DNA of 64,000 nucleotides from the NCBI RefSeq assembly GCF_019974155.1, contig NZ_AP025158.1, positions 930,001-994,000 on the forward strand. The letters are read 5' to 3'. The translations under genes were made by a program, and so were the position numbers. Numbering within the stretch: the stretch's first letter is position 1; every line of letters begins with the position of its first letter. The notes beneath the pieces were generated by a model, which had not been told where the DNA came from, ran no database searches, and saw nothing but the letters and a program-made list of their open reading frames with translations. This DNA is from Thermus thermophilus (GTDB taxonomy: Bacteria > Deinococcota > Deinococci > Deinococcales > Thermaceae). Below, piece by piece: positions 16,459-23,932 of the stretch.

Positions 16459-16988
16459 TGGCCTTAAGGGAGAAGGCGTGGGACCTGGAGGCCTACCTCG
16501 CCCTGGAGGAGGCCTCCCAGGAGAAGCACGAGCTCGTCCAGGGGCGCCTCTGGGCCATGGCCGGGGCGGGGAGGGAACACAACCGCCTCCTCACCCGGCT
16601 TTTCCTGCGCCTCGCCCCGGCGGCCCTAAAGGCGGGGTGCGAGGCCTACGTGGCGGACATGCGGCTTAAGGTGGGGGAGGACGTGTTCTACCCCGACCTC
16701 ATGGTGGTCTGCGAGCCCTCCTCCGACCCCCGCTACGAGGAGCGCCCCTGCCTGGTGGTGGAGATCCTCTCCGAGGGCACCGAGGCCATGGACCGGGGTC
16801 GGAAGCTTCGGCGCTACCTGAGGCTTCCCTCCCTTAAGGCCTACCTTCTCTTGGACAGCCGCGAGCGCAGGGGGGAGGGCTACTTCCGGGAAGGGGAGGT
16901 TTGGGTCTACCGGGAGTGGAGCGGGGTGGACCTCGCCTGTCCTCCGGTGCGCCTCTCCCTGGACGAGGTGTACGAGGGGGTGCTGTGA
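16458..16988 (+). CDS. Uma2-family (DUF820) restriction-endonuclease-fold protein
   Basis: This 176-aa protein belongs to the Uma2/DUF820 group. It has the N-terminal YLALEEASQEKHELVQGRLWAMAGAGREHNRL and the PD-(D/E)XK-like core VFYPDLMVVCEPSSDPRYEERPCLVVEILSEGT (Asp, then Glu of VVEIL), followed by RKLRRYLRLPSLKAYLLLDS. Function is unknown for the family. It is embedded in the aromatic operon, its stop overlapping the hydratase GTG, yet it has its own apparent leaderless promoter: TAGAAT at 16446-16451 ends six bases before the ATG. Confidence 0.85.
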   Translation: MALREKAWDLEAYLALEEASQEKHELVQGRLWAMAGAGREHNRLLTRLFLRLAPAALKAGCEAYVADMRLKVGEDVFYPDLMVVCEPSSDPRYEERPCLVVEILSEGTEAMDRGRKLRRYLRLPSLKAYLLLDSRERRGEGYFREGEVWVYREWSGVDLACPPVRLSLDEVYEGVL

Positions 16989-17761
16989 ATCCGGAAGCTT
17001 TCGCCGAAGAGCTGGAACGGGCCTGGGAGGAGCGGAGGCCCATAGAGCCCCTCTCCGACCGGGGCCTTAAGGGCATTGAGGCCGCCTACCGGGTGCAGGA
17101 GGCCTGGAACGCCCTGCGCCTAGGGAAGGGGGACCGGGTGGTGGGCCGGAAGATCGGGCTCACCTCCAAGGCGGTGCAGGAGCAGCTCGGGGTGGACCAG
17201 CCTGACTTCGGCCACCTCTGGGAAAGCCGCTTCTTTGGCGTGGGGGAGCGGGTGGAGGTGGAGGCTTCCCTCTTCCTCCAGCCCCGGGTGGAGGGGGAGC
17301 TCGCCTTCCTCATCGGGAGGAGGCTGGAGGGCCCTGGGGTCACGCCCCAGGAGGTGCTCGCCGCCACGGAGGCCGTGGCCTTCGCCCTGGAGATCGTGGA
17401 CTCCAGGGTCCGCGACTGGCGGATCCGCCTCGAGGACACCGTGGCGGACAACGCCTCCTTTGGGGGCTTCCTCGTGGCCCCCTGGGAGAGGGCCCTTCTG
17501 GAGGAGGACCTCTCCGCCTTGGGCCTGGTGCTTTACAAGAACGGGGAGGCCGTGGCCCAGGGGACGGGGGCGGCCTGCCTCGGCCACCCGGCGAGGGCCG
17601 TGGCCTGGCTCGCCAACACCCTCGCCGCCTTCGGGGTGGCCCTGGAGCCCGGGGACATCGTGATGTCCGGGGCCTGGGCCCCGGTGCAGCCCGCAGGCCC
17701 GGGGGACCTCTTCACCCTGGTGGGGACGGGGGGGAGGGCCCTGGCCTTGAGGTTCGTCTAG
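16985..17761 (+). CDS. 2-hydroxypenta-2,4-dienoate (2-keto-4-pentenoate) hydratase
   Basis: This 258-aa paralogue of the decarboxylase at 14234 starts at a GTG overlapping the Uma2 stop. VVGRKIGLTSKAVQEQLGVDQPDFG is the hydratase signature; metal ligands are in VEGELAFLI and ALEIVDSRVRDW, and the loop TVADNASFGGFLV is conserved. It adds water to 2-hydroxypentadienoate to form 4-hydroxy-2-oxovalerate, the substrate of the aldolase at 10930. Both branches of meta-cleavage metabolism converge here. Confidence 0.88.
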   Translation: MNPEAFAEELERAWEERRPIEPLSDRGLKGIEAAYRVQEAWNALRLGKGDRVVGRKIGLTSKAVQEQLGVDQPDFGHLWESRFFGVGERVEVEASLFLQPRVEGELAFLIGRRLEGPGVTPQEVLAATEAVAFALEIVDSRVRDWRIRLEDTVADNASFGGFLVAPWERALLEEDLSALGLVLYKNGEAVAQGTGAACLGHPARAVAWLANTLAAFGVALEPGDIVMSGAWAPVQPAGPGDLFTLVGTGGRALALRFV

Positions 17762-17771
17762 GGGGTGGCCC

Positions 17772-17960
17772 ATGCCCATGCTGGAGGTTCTGGTCGCCCG
17801 GGAAAAGCCCCTCACCCGGGAGGAGAGGGAGGCCCTGAAGGAGGAGGCCGAGGCCATCTTCCAGGAGGTCCTCGGCACCCCCAAGGGGAGGCTTCGGGTC
17901 TTCGTCCTGGAGGAGGGGGCGAAAGGGGAAGAGGCCCAAAGCCCCTCGCCGCGGGCCTAA
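17772..17960 (+). CDS. 4-oxalocrotonate tautomerase-like protein with Pro-1
   Basis: The 62-aa product starts MPMLEVLVAREKPLT. Removal of Met would expose the catalytic N-terminal proline of the tautomerase superfamily. The body EREALKEEAEAIFQEVLGTPKGRLRVFVLEE shows the helix-strand pattern, but the C-terminus (EGAKGEEAQSPSPRA) diverges from classic 4-OT. It probably isomerises the 2-hydroxymuconate-type intermediate, doing the chemistry the Pro-less paralogue at 14043 cannot. Spacing to the hydratase is 10 nt. Confidence 0.75.
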   Translation: MPMLEVLVAREKPLTREEREALKEEAEAIFQEVLGTPKGRLRVFVLEEGAKGEEAQSPSPRA

Positions 17961-17970
17961 GGAGGCAGAC

Positions 17971-18810
17971 ATGGAAAGCGTCAAGGTCGCCACGGGAGCC
18001 TTCCTAACCCACCTCCACCGGGCGGGCGAGGGGGAGGCGGTCCTCTTCATCCACGGCTCGGGGCCGGGGGCCACGGGGCTTTCCAACTGGCAGCTGGCCC
18101 TACCGGAGCTCGGGCGGGACTTCCTCTGCCTGGCCCCGGACCTTGTGGGCTACGGGGAGAGCACCCACCCCGAGCCGCCCCCCCGGGGAGCGCGGGCCTG
18201 GATGCGGCTTTGGCTGGACCAGCTTCTGGGGCTTTTGGACGCCCTGGGGCTGGAGCGGGCCCACTTGGTGGGGAACTCCCTTGGAGGGGCCATCGCCCTG
18301 CACCTCCTCATGGAGGCCCCGGAGCGCTTCGGGAGGGTGGTCCTCATGGGGCCAGTGGGGGGTCCTTTCCGCCTGACCCCGGAGCTGGACCGCATCTGGG
18401 GCTTCTACGAGGACCCCACCTTGGGCGCCATGAGGAACGCCATCCGCTGGTTCGCCTTTGACGAGGGGTTCGTCAGGGACCGGCTGGAGGAGATCGCCCG
18501 GATGCGCCTCGAGGCCGCCCTGAGGCCCGAGGTGCGGCGGAGCTTTGAGGCCATGTGGCCGAGGCCGAGGCAGGAGGCCATTGACCAGCTGGTGGTGCCC
18601 CCCTCAGCCCTCAGGCGGATGGACCACCCCGTCCTCATCCTCCACGGGCACCGGGACGGGATCGTGCCCGTGGAGACGAGCCTCTACCTCATGGAGCACC
18701 TGCCAAACGCCCACCTGGTCCTCCTGGGGCGGACGAGCCACTGGGTGCAGATCGAGCGGGCGGCGGCCTTCCACCGCCTGGTGCGGGCCTTCCTCAAGGG
18801 GGAACTCTAA
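17971..18810 (+). CDS. Meta-cleavage product hydrolase (alpha/beta hydrolase, DmpD/MhpC type)
   Basis: This 279-aa alpha/beta hydrolase has the oxyanion motif FIHGSGPGATG (about residue 27 onward), nucleophile elbow GNSLGGAIAL, acid Asp in ILHGHRDGIVPVE and catalytic His in RTSHWVQIERA. These patterns, especially GSGPGATG and SHWVQIE, are typical of carbon-carbon hydrolases that act on 2-hydroxymuconic semialdehyde-type ring-fission products. It supplies the hydrolytic branch for ketone products that cannot be oxidised by the dehydrogenase. The ATG follows AAGGAGG. This is the last gene of the aromatic operon. Confidence 0.88.
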   Translation: MESVKVATGAFLTHLHRAGEGEAVLFIHGSGPGATGLSNWQLALPELGRDFLCLAPDLVGYGESTHPEPPPRGARAWMRLWLDQLLGLLDALGLERAHLVGNSLGGAIALHLLMEAPERFGRVVLMGPVGGPFRLTPELDRIWGFYEDPTLGAMRNAIRWFAFDEGFVRDRLEEIARMRLEAALRPEVRRSFEAMWPRPRQEAIDQLVVPPSALRRMDHPVLILHGHRDGIVPVETSLYLMEHLPNAHLVLLGRTSHWVQIERAAAFHRLVRAFLKGEL

Positions 18811-18823
18811 GGGCAACCGAGGG

Positions 18824-18861
18824 GGAAGGCCCGGGGGCAGGCCCTCGTGCCCGCTTCCCCT
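18824..18861. terminator. Possible convergent hairpin between operons
   Basis: G-rich and C-rich arms (GGGGAAG... and ...CTTCCCC) can form an interrupted stem between the converging hydrolase and debranching-type genes. There is no clear T-run, so the call is tentative. Confidence 0.3.
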
Positions 18862-20170
18862 ACCAGGCCCGGAAACCCCCGGCCAGGGCGTGGAGGTAGA
18901 CGAGGGCCGCCGCGTCCCAGGCCTGGGGGCGGCAGGCCACGGGGTAGGGCACGGGGGGAAGGCCCTCCTCCCGGGGGAAGCCCCCCACGAGCTCCGGTAG
19001 GCGGAGGTCGGGCTGGGAATGGGCCAGGTCCAGGAGGGCCTGGGCCACCCTCAACCCTTCCTCTTTGAGCCCATAGCGGAAAAGCCCCCCGGCGAAGAGG
19101 GCGGTGTCGTGGGGCCATACGGAGCCGTTGTGGTAGGAGAGGGGGTTGTAGCGGGCCTCACGGCTCCCCAGGGTGCGAAGCCCCCACCCCGACCACATCT
19201 CCTGGGAAAAGAGGGTGGCCACGAGCTTGGCCACAAGCTCCCGGGGCACGGCCCCGGCCCAGAGGAGGTGGCCCGCATCGGAAGCCTTCACCCGAAGGGG
19301 CTCCTTATGCCGGTCCAGGGCCAGGGCGTAGGTCCCAAGCTCCTCCAGCCAGAAGCGCTCCTGGGTGAGGGCGAAGAGCTCCTGGGCCCGCTTCTCCTCC
19401 TCCTTTGCCCTTCCTTCCTCCCCAAGGGCCCGGTAGAGCTCCTTTGCAGCCAGGTGGGCGGCGTAGGCGTAGCCCTGGACCTCGCTCACCGCCAGGGGAG
19501 GTTCGGCCAGGCGGCCGTCCTCGTGGCTCATGGAGTCGTGGGAGTCCTTCCAGGACTGGACCGCAAGCCCCGTGCCGCTGGGGGCGAACTCCAAGAGGCC
19601 GTCCCCGTCCAGGTCCGCCCGCTCCAGCCAGCCCAGGGCCGCCTCCCAGTGGGGCCTGAGCGCCCGCACCAGGGAGAGGTCCCCGGTGAGGTCCAGGTAG
19701 CGGCCCAGGAGGACGAGGAAGAGGGGGGTGGCGTCCACGGTGCCGTAATAGCGGGCGAAGGGCACCCGGCCGGTGCGGGAGAGCTCCCCCAGGCGCACCT
19801 CGTGGAGGATCTTGCCGGGCTCCTCCTCCCGGAAGGGGTCCCACACTGCGCCCTGGCGCTTGGCCAGGTAGCGGAGGACGCTCCTTGCCACTTCCTTTCC
19901 CCAGGGGAGGAGCATGAAGGCGGTGAGGAGGCTATCCCGGCCGAAGGGGGCCACGAACCAGGGAATCCCGGCGGCGGGCACGGGGCCCTCCGGGGTGGCG
20001 AGGAGGAGGGCCCTGAGGTCCAGGAGGGCCTGGCGGAGGGGCCTCGCCCAAGGGCCTTCTCCCGGGGGAAAGGCCGCCAGGAAAGCCTCGTAGCTGGGCA
20101 GGGCCCCGGGGGCCTCGAGGGGGCTCTCCAGGGCCACCTCCAAGGCCAGGGTCGCCTCTTCCCTGGTCAA
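18860..20170 (-). pseudogene. Amylo-alpha-1,6-glucosidase/glycogen debranching-type protein, 5' truncated
   Basis: About 436 residues of an (alpha/alpha)6-barrel glycosidase remain. GIPWFVAPFGRDSLLTAFML and DGDGLLEFAPSGTGLAVQSWKDSHDSM are conserved in bacterial debranching enzymes (the latter holding a catalytic acid), as are YNPLSYHNGSVWPHDTALFAGGL and CRPQAWDAAA. Family members have an extra N-terminal beta-rich domain of roughly 200 residues; here the frame begins at a TTG abutting the end of a TnpB-type element, with a stop just upstream. The 5' portion was not found beyond the element. The catalytic domain is intact, so residual expression from the element is conceivable. Confidence 0.75.
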
Positions 20171-21822
20171 GTAGAGTGCACATTAGCGCACTCCGGCCCC
20201 CCACCAGGATGGGGACCCAAGCTACTCCCCCACCCCTCCCACGCTCCCCGATGAAGAAGGGCCTTCAGCGGGGAGAGGTCACGAGGTACCGTGCTCCTGA
20301 GAAGGGGAAGGAAGAGGCCTGCCCTCAGGACCCGCCAGGGATTAACGCCAGGGGAGTTCCTTCCGTCGGTGACCTCCCTTTGGCTCCCCGGTGAGCCCTG
20401 AAGGCTTGAAAGCAAGGCCAGGTGGCGCTTCGCCCTCCCGATCTCCCGGGAAAGCCTGCGCCTCAGGTAGGGGTTGCGCTCCTGCGCTTTTTTGGCCCGG
20501 AGTTCCTGCACCTTGGAGGCGTAGAAGCCCTGGACGTGGCCCCTGAAGCTTTCGTCCCGGAGAAGCCTCTCGTACCCCCTGGGAAGCTTCTCTTCAAACC
20601 CCAAGGCCCTTCTCCCGATCACGTAGGCGGCGGCCACGTCCTTGGAGAGGGAAAGAAGGGGGGCGTACTTCAGCATCCCGATGGTGGAGGTGTCCTGGGG
20701 GTTCACCTCCACCACCTGGACCCCTCTCTTCCGGGCCAAGGAGTGGACCTTCCGGAGAAGGGAAGCGTAGGCGAAGCGGTGGGCCTTCCTCCTGAAGACC
20801 CTCCCCAAACCGTCTCCTCTCCTCCCCTTGGGGAGGTATTTGAGCCTCTCGGTGGCGATGGCGGTCCCATACTGCTCCGCCAGGGAGACGGCTTGGTGGG
20901 CGATCTTCCAGAGGAGGAGTTCCTTGGCCCCCTTGTTGTGGGCCCGGTCCACCTCCTCCAGGGAGAGGGTGAGGTGCCTCCTGAGGTTTCCATCAGGGCT
21001 CACCACCGCCAAGGCCAGGTGGTAGGGATCGGCGTTGATGTCTACGGCCAGGACCCCGTTCTCCTTCTTGGCCACGAGAGGAACGGGTTCCTCCTCCCAG
21101 GTGAAGGTGGCGTAGACCTTCCCCTCCCGCAAGGAGAGGGCCACGTTGTAGGGGAGGGAGGCGTAGACCCTCCCCACCAGGGCGCTCAGGTTGGGGTGGC
21201 CCGTCCTCACCAGGGCGTGGGCGTAGCTCCCGTCTCCGAGGTTGATCCGGAGCCATAAGGCTCCGTCCTTGACGAAGAGCCTCAGGTTGAGGTTGCCCCC
21301 CTTGGTCCTGTCCCCTCGGGAGTAGAGGAGGCCTTGCCTCCTTTCCCTCCAGTCCCGCTTGAGCCTCTTCAGGGGTTTACCCGAGAGGTGTCTGCGCTTG
21401 AGCTGTTGGAAGAGCTTTCTCCCCCCGAAGACCACCTTCCGGGGGTCCTCTCCTCTCTCCCGGGCAGAGTCCAGGACGGCTTGGGCCTTCAGGATCGCGT
21501 CGTCGGCGTAGCGGGTGTTGAGGCGGAAGGTCAGCCCCGAAGGGGCTACCTTGCGGGTGCACAGGGGACTGCCCTGCCTTTTGAGCTCCTCCCTGGTCTG
21601 ACCTTCCAGGAGGCGGTTGTAGGCGTAGCGCACCCCAGCGGAGAAGCGGCGCATGAGGTCCAGGGTGGCCTTGCGGTCCTCCTCAGAGGGAAAGACGAGA
21701 AGGGCCTGGACTCCGGTGAAGGCCTTCGCCCTCTCCTTTGAGGTGCGCTCCCGCGTGGCTTTAGGCTTGGCCTTCACCTGGGGCCTCCTGGGAGGGAGTA
21801 TACCCGTCTGTGGCCCTTGCAT
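20167..21822 (-). CDS. TnpB-related RuvC-domain protein without zinc ribbon
   Basis: The frame encodes up to 551 aa. The RuvC-like acids are visible: GVLAVDINADPYHLALAVVSPDG (Asp), TAIATERLKYLPKG (Glu) and a late SLSKDVAAAYVIGRRALG (Asp). Standard TnpB has two CxxC pairs between the second and third acids; here the segment VNPQDTSTIGMLKYAPLLSLS has no cysteines. That matches the group annotated as IS200/IS605 accessory, TnpB-related. The last ~60 residues (from about NSPGVNPWRVLRAG) look like read-through of the element's 3' end, where an omega-type guide RNA would be expected. The start is uncertain. Whether it is an RNA-guided nuclease cannot be told from sequence. Confidence 0.75.
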   Translation of the reverse strand: MQGPQTGILPPRRPQVKAKPKATRERTSKERAKAFTGVQALLVFPSEEDRKATLDLMRRFSAGVRYAYNRLLEGQTREELKRQGSPLCTRKVAPSGLTFRLNTRYADDAILKAQAVLDSARERGEDPRKVVFGGRKLFQQLKRRHLSGKPLKRLKRDWRERRQGLLYSRGDRTKGGNLNLRLFVKDGALWLRINLGDGSYAHALVRTGHPNLSALVGRVYASLPYNVALSLREGKVYATFTWEEEPVPLVAKKENGVLAVDINADPYHLALAVVSPDGNLRRHLTLSLEEVDRAHNKGAKELLLWKIAHQAVSLAEQYGTAIATERLKYLPKGRRGDGLGRVFRRKAHRFAYASLLRKVHSLARKRGVQVVEVNPQDTSTIGMLKYAPLLSLSKDVAAAYVIGRRALGFEEKLPRGYERLLRDESFRGHVQGFYASKVQELRAKKAQERNPYLRRRLSREIGRAKRHLALLSSLQGSPGSQREVTDGRNSPGVNPWRVLRAGLFLPLLRSTVPRDLSPLKALLHRGAWEGWGSSLGPHPGGGPECANVHST

Positions 21823-21915
21823 TGGAGAAACTTGCTGGAGTGAAGCGCTGAGAAGCGGAAGCGTTTGAGCGTCAGGGTGAAGTAGGGTGCGTTATTTTTC
21901 AACTGTTTGCACCTC
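20172..21915 (-). mobile_element. IS200/IS605-like element with a tnpB-related gene only
   Basis: One end, near 20172-20200, carries GTGCGC-taat-GTGCAC on the minus strand; the other, near 21873-21905, carries GGTGC-(18 nt)-GCACC. Both are subterminal palindromes of the kind found in this superfamily. No terminal inverted repeat or target duplication is seen, as expected. Only the accessory gene is present; no HUH transposase (tnpA) occurs nearby, so it would depend on one in trans. Exact ends are approximate. Confidence 0.6.
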
Positions 21916-22155
21916 CTCGCTTCAATATAACCCAAACTGGCCCCGCTTCCCGGCCGGGGGCCCTGTCCTTGGGGTTGAGGGCGGAAAGCCAGTTCTACCC
22001 CCTGGGCGCCTTGGCGTAGGGCTTCCCTCGTCCGCCGATAAGCGGGCGGAGTAGAGGGGCGTGAACCCATCTCTACCCCAAAAGCCCCTGAGGAGGCTCG
22101 CCGTGAGGGCCGCCCCGGCCAGGTAGGTCCCGGCGGTCGTGTTCCCCTCCCGTGT
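21916..22155. other. Intergenic stretch between TnpB-type element and brnT
   Basis: No convincing gene. On the minus strand a short open stretch contains NTTAGTYLAGAALTASLLRG, which looks protein-like but has no start, no continuation and no recognised family; it may be debris of a disrupted gene. Confidence 0.3.
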
Positions 22156-22464
22156 ATGCCTTGGTATATACTGGAAATAGGAGGCCACCCCCTGGAGTTT
22201 GACTGGGACGAGGCCAACGTCGCCCACATTGCCCGGCACGGGGTGCGCCCCTGGGAGGCCGAGGAGGCCCTCACCGACCCCCTCCGCCTGGTCCTCAAGA
22301 CCCGCTCCCAGCGGGGGGAGGAGCGCTGGGCGGCCCTGGGGGCCACGGAAGGGGGCTGGGTCCCCTTCCTGGTCTTCACCCGGAGGCGGGGCAGGGTACG
22401 GGTCATCACCGCCCGGGACGCCACCCCTGGGGAGAAGCGGCGGTACCGGAGAAGGGGGAAGTAG
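22156..22464 (+). CDS. brnT: BrnT-family ribonuclease toxin
   Basis: This 102-aa protein has the BrnT fold signature: LEFDWDEANVAHIARHGVRPWEAEEALTDP at the start, then ERWAALGATEGGWVPFLVFTRRRGRVRVITARDATPGEKRRYR, with the conserved Arg/Glu residues of the RelE-like active site and the ARxATxxExRxY ending. The first ATG (22156) is used here; TATACT at 22172-22177 could be a -10 box, which would force a later, non-ATG start, so the N-terminus is uncertain. The antitoxin ATG immediately follows its stop. Confidence 0.85.
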   Translation: MPWYILEIGGHPLEFDWDEANVAHIARHGVRPWEAEEALTDPLRLVLKTRSQRGEERWAALGATEGGWVPFLVFTRRRGRVRVITARDATPGEKRRYRRRGK

Positions 22465-22773
22465 ATGAGGAAAAAGCGCAAGGTGCAAAGCCTGGAGGAG
22501 ATCCCCGAGTTCGGGAGCGAGGCGGAGGAGGCCCGCTTCTGGGGGGAGCACGAACTGGGCGAGCCCCTCCTGGAGGCCATGGCCCCGCCCCCGGAAGGCC
22601 TTCTGCTCCCTCCTCGCCCCAGGACGCGGGCCATCTCCCTGCGCCTGGACGAGGACCTCCTGCGGCGGCTCAAGGCCATGGCGAGGAGGAAGGGCAAGGG
22701 CTACCAGACCCTCCTCAAGGAGTTCGTGCTGGAGAGGCTCTACGAGGAGGAGAAGCGGGAAGGGGTCATTTAA
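22465..22773 (+). CDS. brnA: BrnA-family antitoxin (ribbon-helix-helix)
   Basis: This 102-aa protein has ISLRLDEDLLRRLKAMARRKGKGYQTLLKEFVLERLYEEE, a CopG/Arc-type ribbon-helix-helix in the C-terminal half, and the N-terminal SLEEIPEFGSEAEEARFWGEHE, the toxin-binding segment typical of BrnA. It is encoded directly after brnT with no gap, the usual toxin-first order of this type II system, and should repress the pair. A MITE-like hairpin begins at its stop codon. Confidence 0.85.
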   Translation: MRKKRKVQSLEEIPEFGSEAEEARFWGEHELGEPLLEAMAPPPEGLLLPPRPRTRAISLRLDEDLLRRLKAMARRKGKGYQTLLKEFVLERLYEEEKREGVI

Positions 22774-22874
22774 GTACCCCGCTCTGGCTTGCGCCAGAGC
22801 GGGGGCCCCAAAAGAGCCTTCGCAAAGCCCCACTTCCGGTGTCCCATGTGGCGAAATCAAGGCGCGGGCACTTA
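22771..22874. repeat. MITE-like hairpin element, copy A
   Basis: About 104 bp, with a second copy at 41694-41797. The 5' part is a perfect 12-bp stem (22777-22788 pairing with 22793-22804) with a TTGC loop, then GGGGGCCCCAAAAG, a variable centre, GCGAAATCAA and a CACTTA end. The ends (TAAGTACCCC; TAAGTGCCC read inward from the right) resemble the ends of the adjacent IS630 element, with which it shares the terminal TA. The stem sequence differs from copy B but is fully paired in both. Confidence 0.75.
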
Positions 22875-23393
22875 AGTACCCTCCCCCAAGATTTTCAACT
22901 CCACACCCCCCAGGGCCTTTAGGGCCTGCACTACCGCGTCCTTCAGCTCTTCAAGGCTCCCGTAGTGCCGCCTCGGCATCAAAAACCCCTTCACCCGCCG
23001 CCAGATGTTCTCCATGGGGTTCAAATGGGGGCTGTACCGCGGCAGGTAGGCCACCTCCAGCCCACGCCCTCGCCACACCCCCCTCCTCCCCTCCACCCCA
23101 CGGGACCGGTGGAAGGGCGCGTTGTCCATGAACACCTTCAGGGGCTTGACCAAACCTTCGGCCACCCGGTCCAGATACCCCCGCACCACCTCCCACCGCA
23201 CCGGCCCCTCCAAAAGGGCAAAGAAAAGCCGCTCCCCCTCCCGGCCCCGCACCAGGTGCCCCACCACGTTCACCCGCCCCTCCTTGCCCCACGCCCGCGG
23301 CACCCCCTTCGCCTCCCCCCTCCGGCACCAGGCGTACGTGGGAGGCAGGGTCAGGGCAAACCCGCTCTCGTCCAAGTACCCCACCTCCATCAC
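22872..23393 (-). CDS. IS630 transposase, catalytic (DDE) part
   Basis: This 173-aa frame holds the DDE core: VGYLDESGFAL (Asp), LKVFMDNAPFHRS (Asp) and YSPHLNPMENIWRRVKGFL (Glu). It can start at a GTG that overlaps the stop of the upstream helix-turn-helix frame, but the run CAAAAAGGGGGC just before that stop suggests fusion by ribosomal or transcriptional slippage, as in other two-frame IS630 elements. The stop codon coincides with the element end. Confidence 0.85.
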   Translation of the reverse strand: MMEVGYLDESGFALTLPPTYAWCRRGEAKGVPRAWGKEGRVNVVGHLVRGREGERLFFALLEGPVRWEVVRGYLDRVAEGLVKPLKVFMDNAPFHRSRGVEGRRGVWRGRGLEVAYLPRYSPHLNPMENIWRRVKGFLMPRRHYGSLEELKDAVVQALKALGGVELKILGEGT

Positions 23394-23932
23394 CCCCTCC
23401 TGAGCCCCCTTTTTGCCTCCTCTTCCTCCTCCACAAAGGCCTCCACCTCTTCCGCCTCCGGTCTACCCCTGGGCACGTACCGCGTCCGTCTCCACACATA
23501 CCCCACGGCCCTGAGGTGCCGGGCCACCACCTTGGGGGCCAAGCGGACCCCAAAGCGCTCGGCTATGGCCTCCGCAAGTTGCGGGGCGGTCCAGACCCGA
23601 TCTTCCGCCAGTTTCTCCTCCACGAAGGCGGCCATCTCCGGGGTGAACTTCCTGGGGGCTCCCGGGGGTTTGCGGTAGACGAGGCCTTGGAGGCCCTCCC
23701 TCAGGAAGCGCCTGAGGACGAGGTAGACGGTGGTGCGGTCCTTGTGGAAGTGCTGGGCGATCCTTGGGGCGGTCCAACCCTCGGCCGCCAGGCGGACCAT
23801 CATGGCCCACAGGCGGGTCTTCTTGTGGGTCCTTGGGTCCAGGGAGAGCTCCAGGAGGAGCCGGTCCTCCTCAGGGGTCAGCTGGATCCGAAGGGGGGCT
23901 GCCATGTTGAGATGATAAAGGATTGGCACTTA
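22873..23932 (-). mobile_element. IS630-family insertion sequence
   Basis: A ~1.06-kb element with short inverted ends: TAAGTACC at 22873-22880 and, read inward on the other strand, TAAGTGCC at 23932-23925, consistent with the TA target preference of IS630/Tc1 elements. It carries a transposase in two overlapping reading frames, and it truncates a gene that follows recJ. Confidence 0.75.
23390..23929 (-). CDS. IS630 transposase, N-terminal helix-turn-helix part
   Basis: The product is up to 179 aa. Two helix-turn-helix units are seen: RLAAEGWTAPRIAQHFHKDRTTVYLVLRRFLREG and the winged segment WTAPQLAEAIAERFGVRLAPKVVARHLRAVGYVWRRTRY. The likely start is Met at 23905 (MAAPLRIQL) rather than 23929, which lies in the element's terminus. 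It ends within a slippery A5G5 run and probably gives a fusion with the DDE frame by frameshifting. Confidence 0.8.
   Translation of the reverse strand: MPILYHLNMAAPLRIQLTPEEDRLLLELSLDPRTHKKTRLWAMMVRLAAEGWTAPRIAQHFHKDRTTVYLVLRRFLREGLQGLVYRKPPGAPRKFTPEMAAFVEEKLAEDRVWTAPQLAEAIAERFGVRLAPKVVARHLRAVGYVWRRTRYVPRGRPEAEEVEAFVEEEEEAKRGLRRG

Noticed and set aside
22777-22804. Hairpin as an ordinary intrinsic terminator for brnTA
   Set aside because: No T-run follows; the conserved downstream boxes and second copy indicate a longer element, although a termination effect is still possible.
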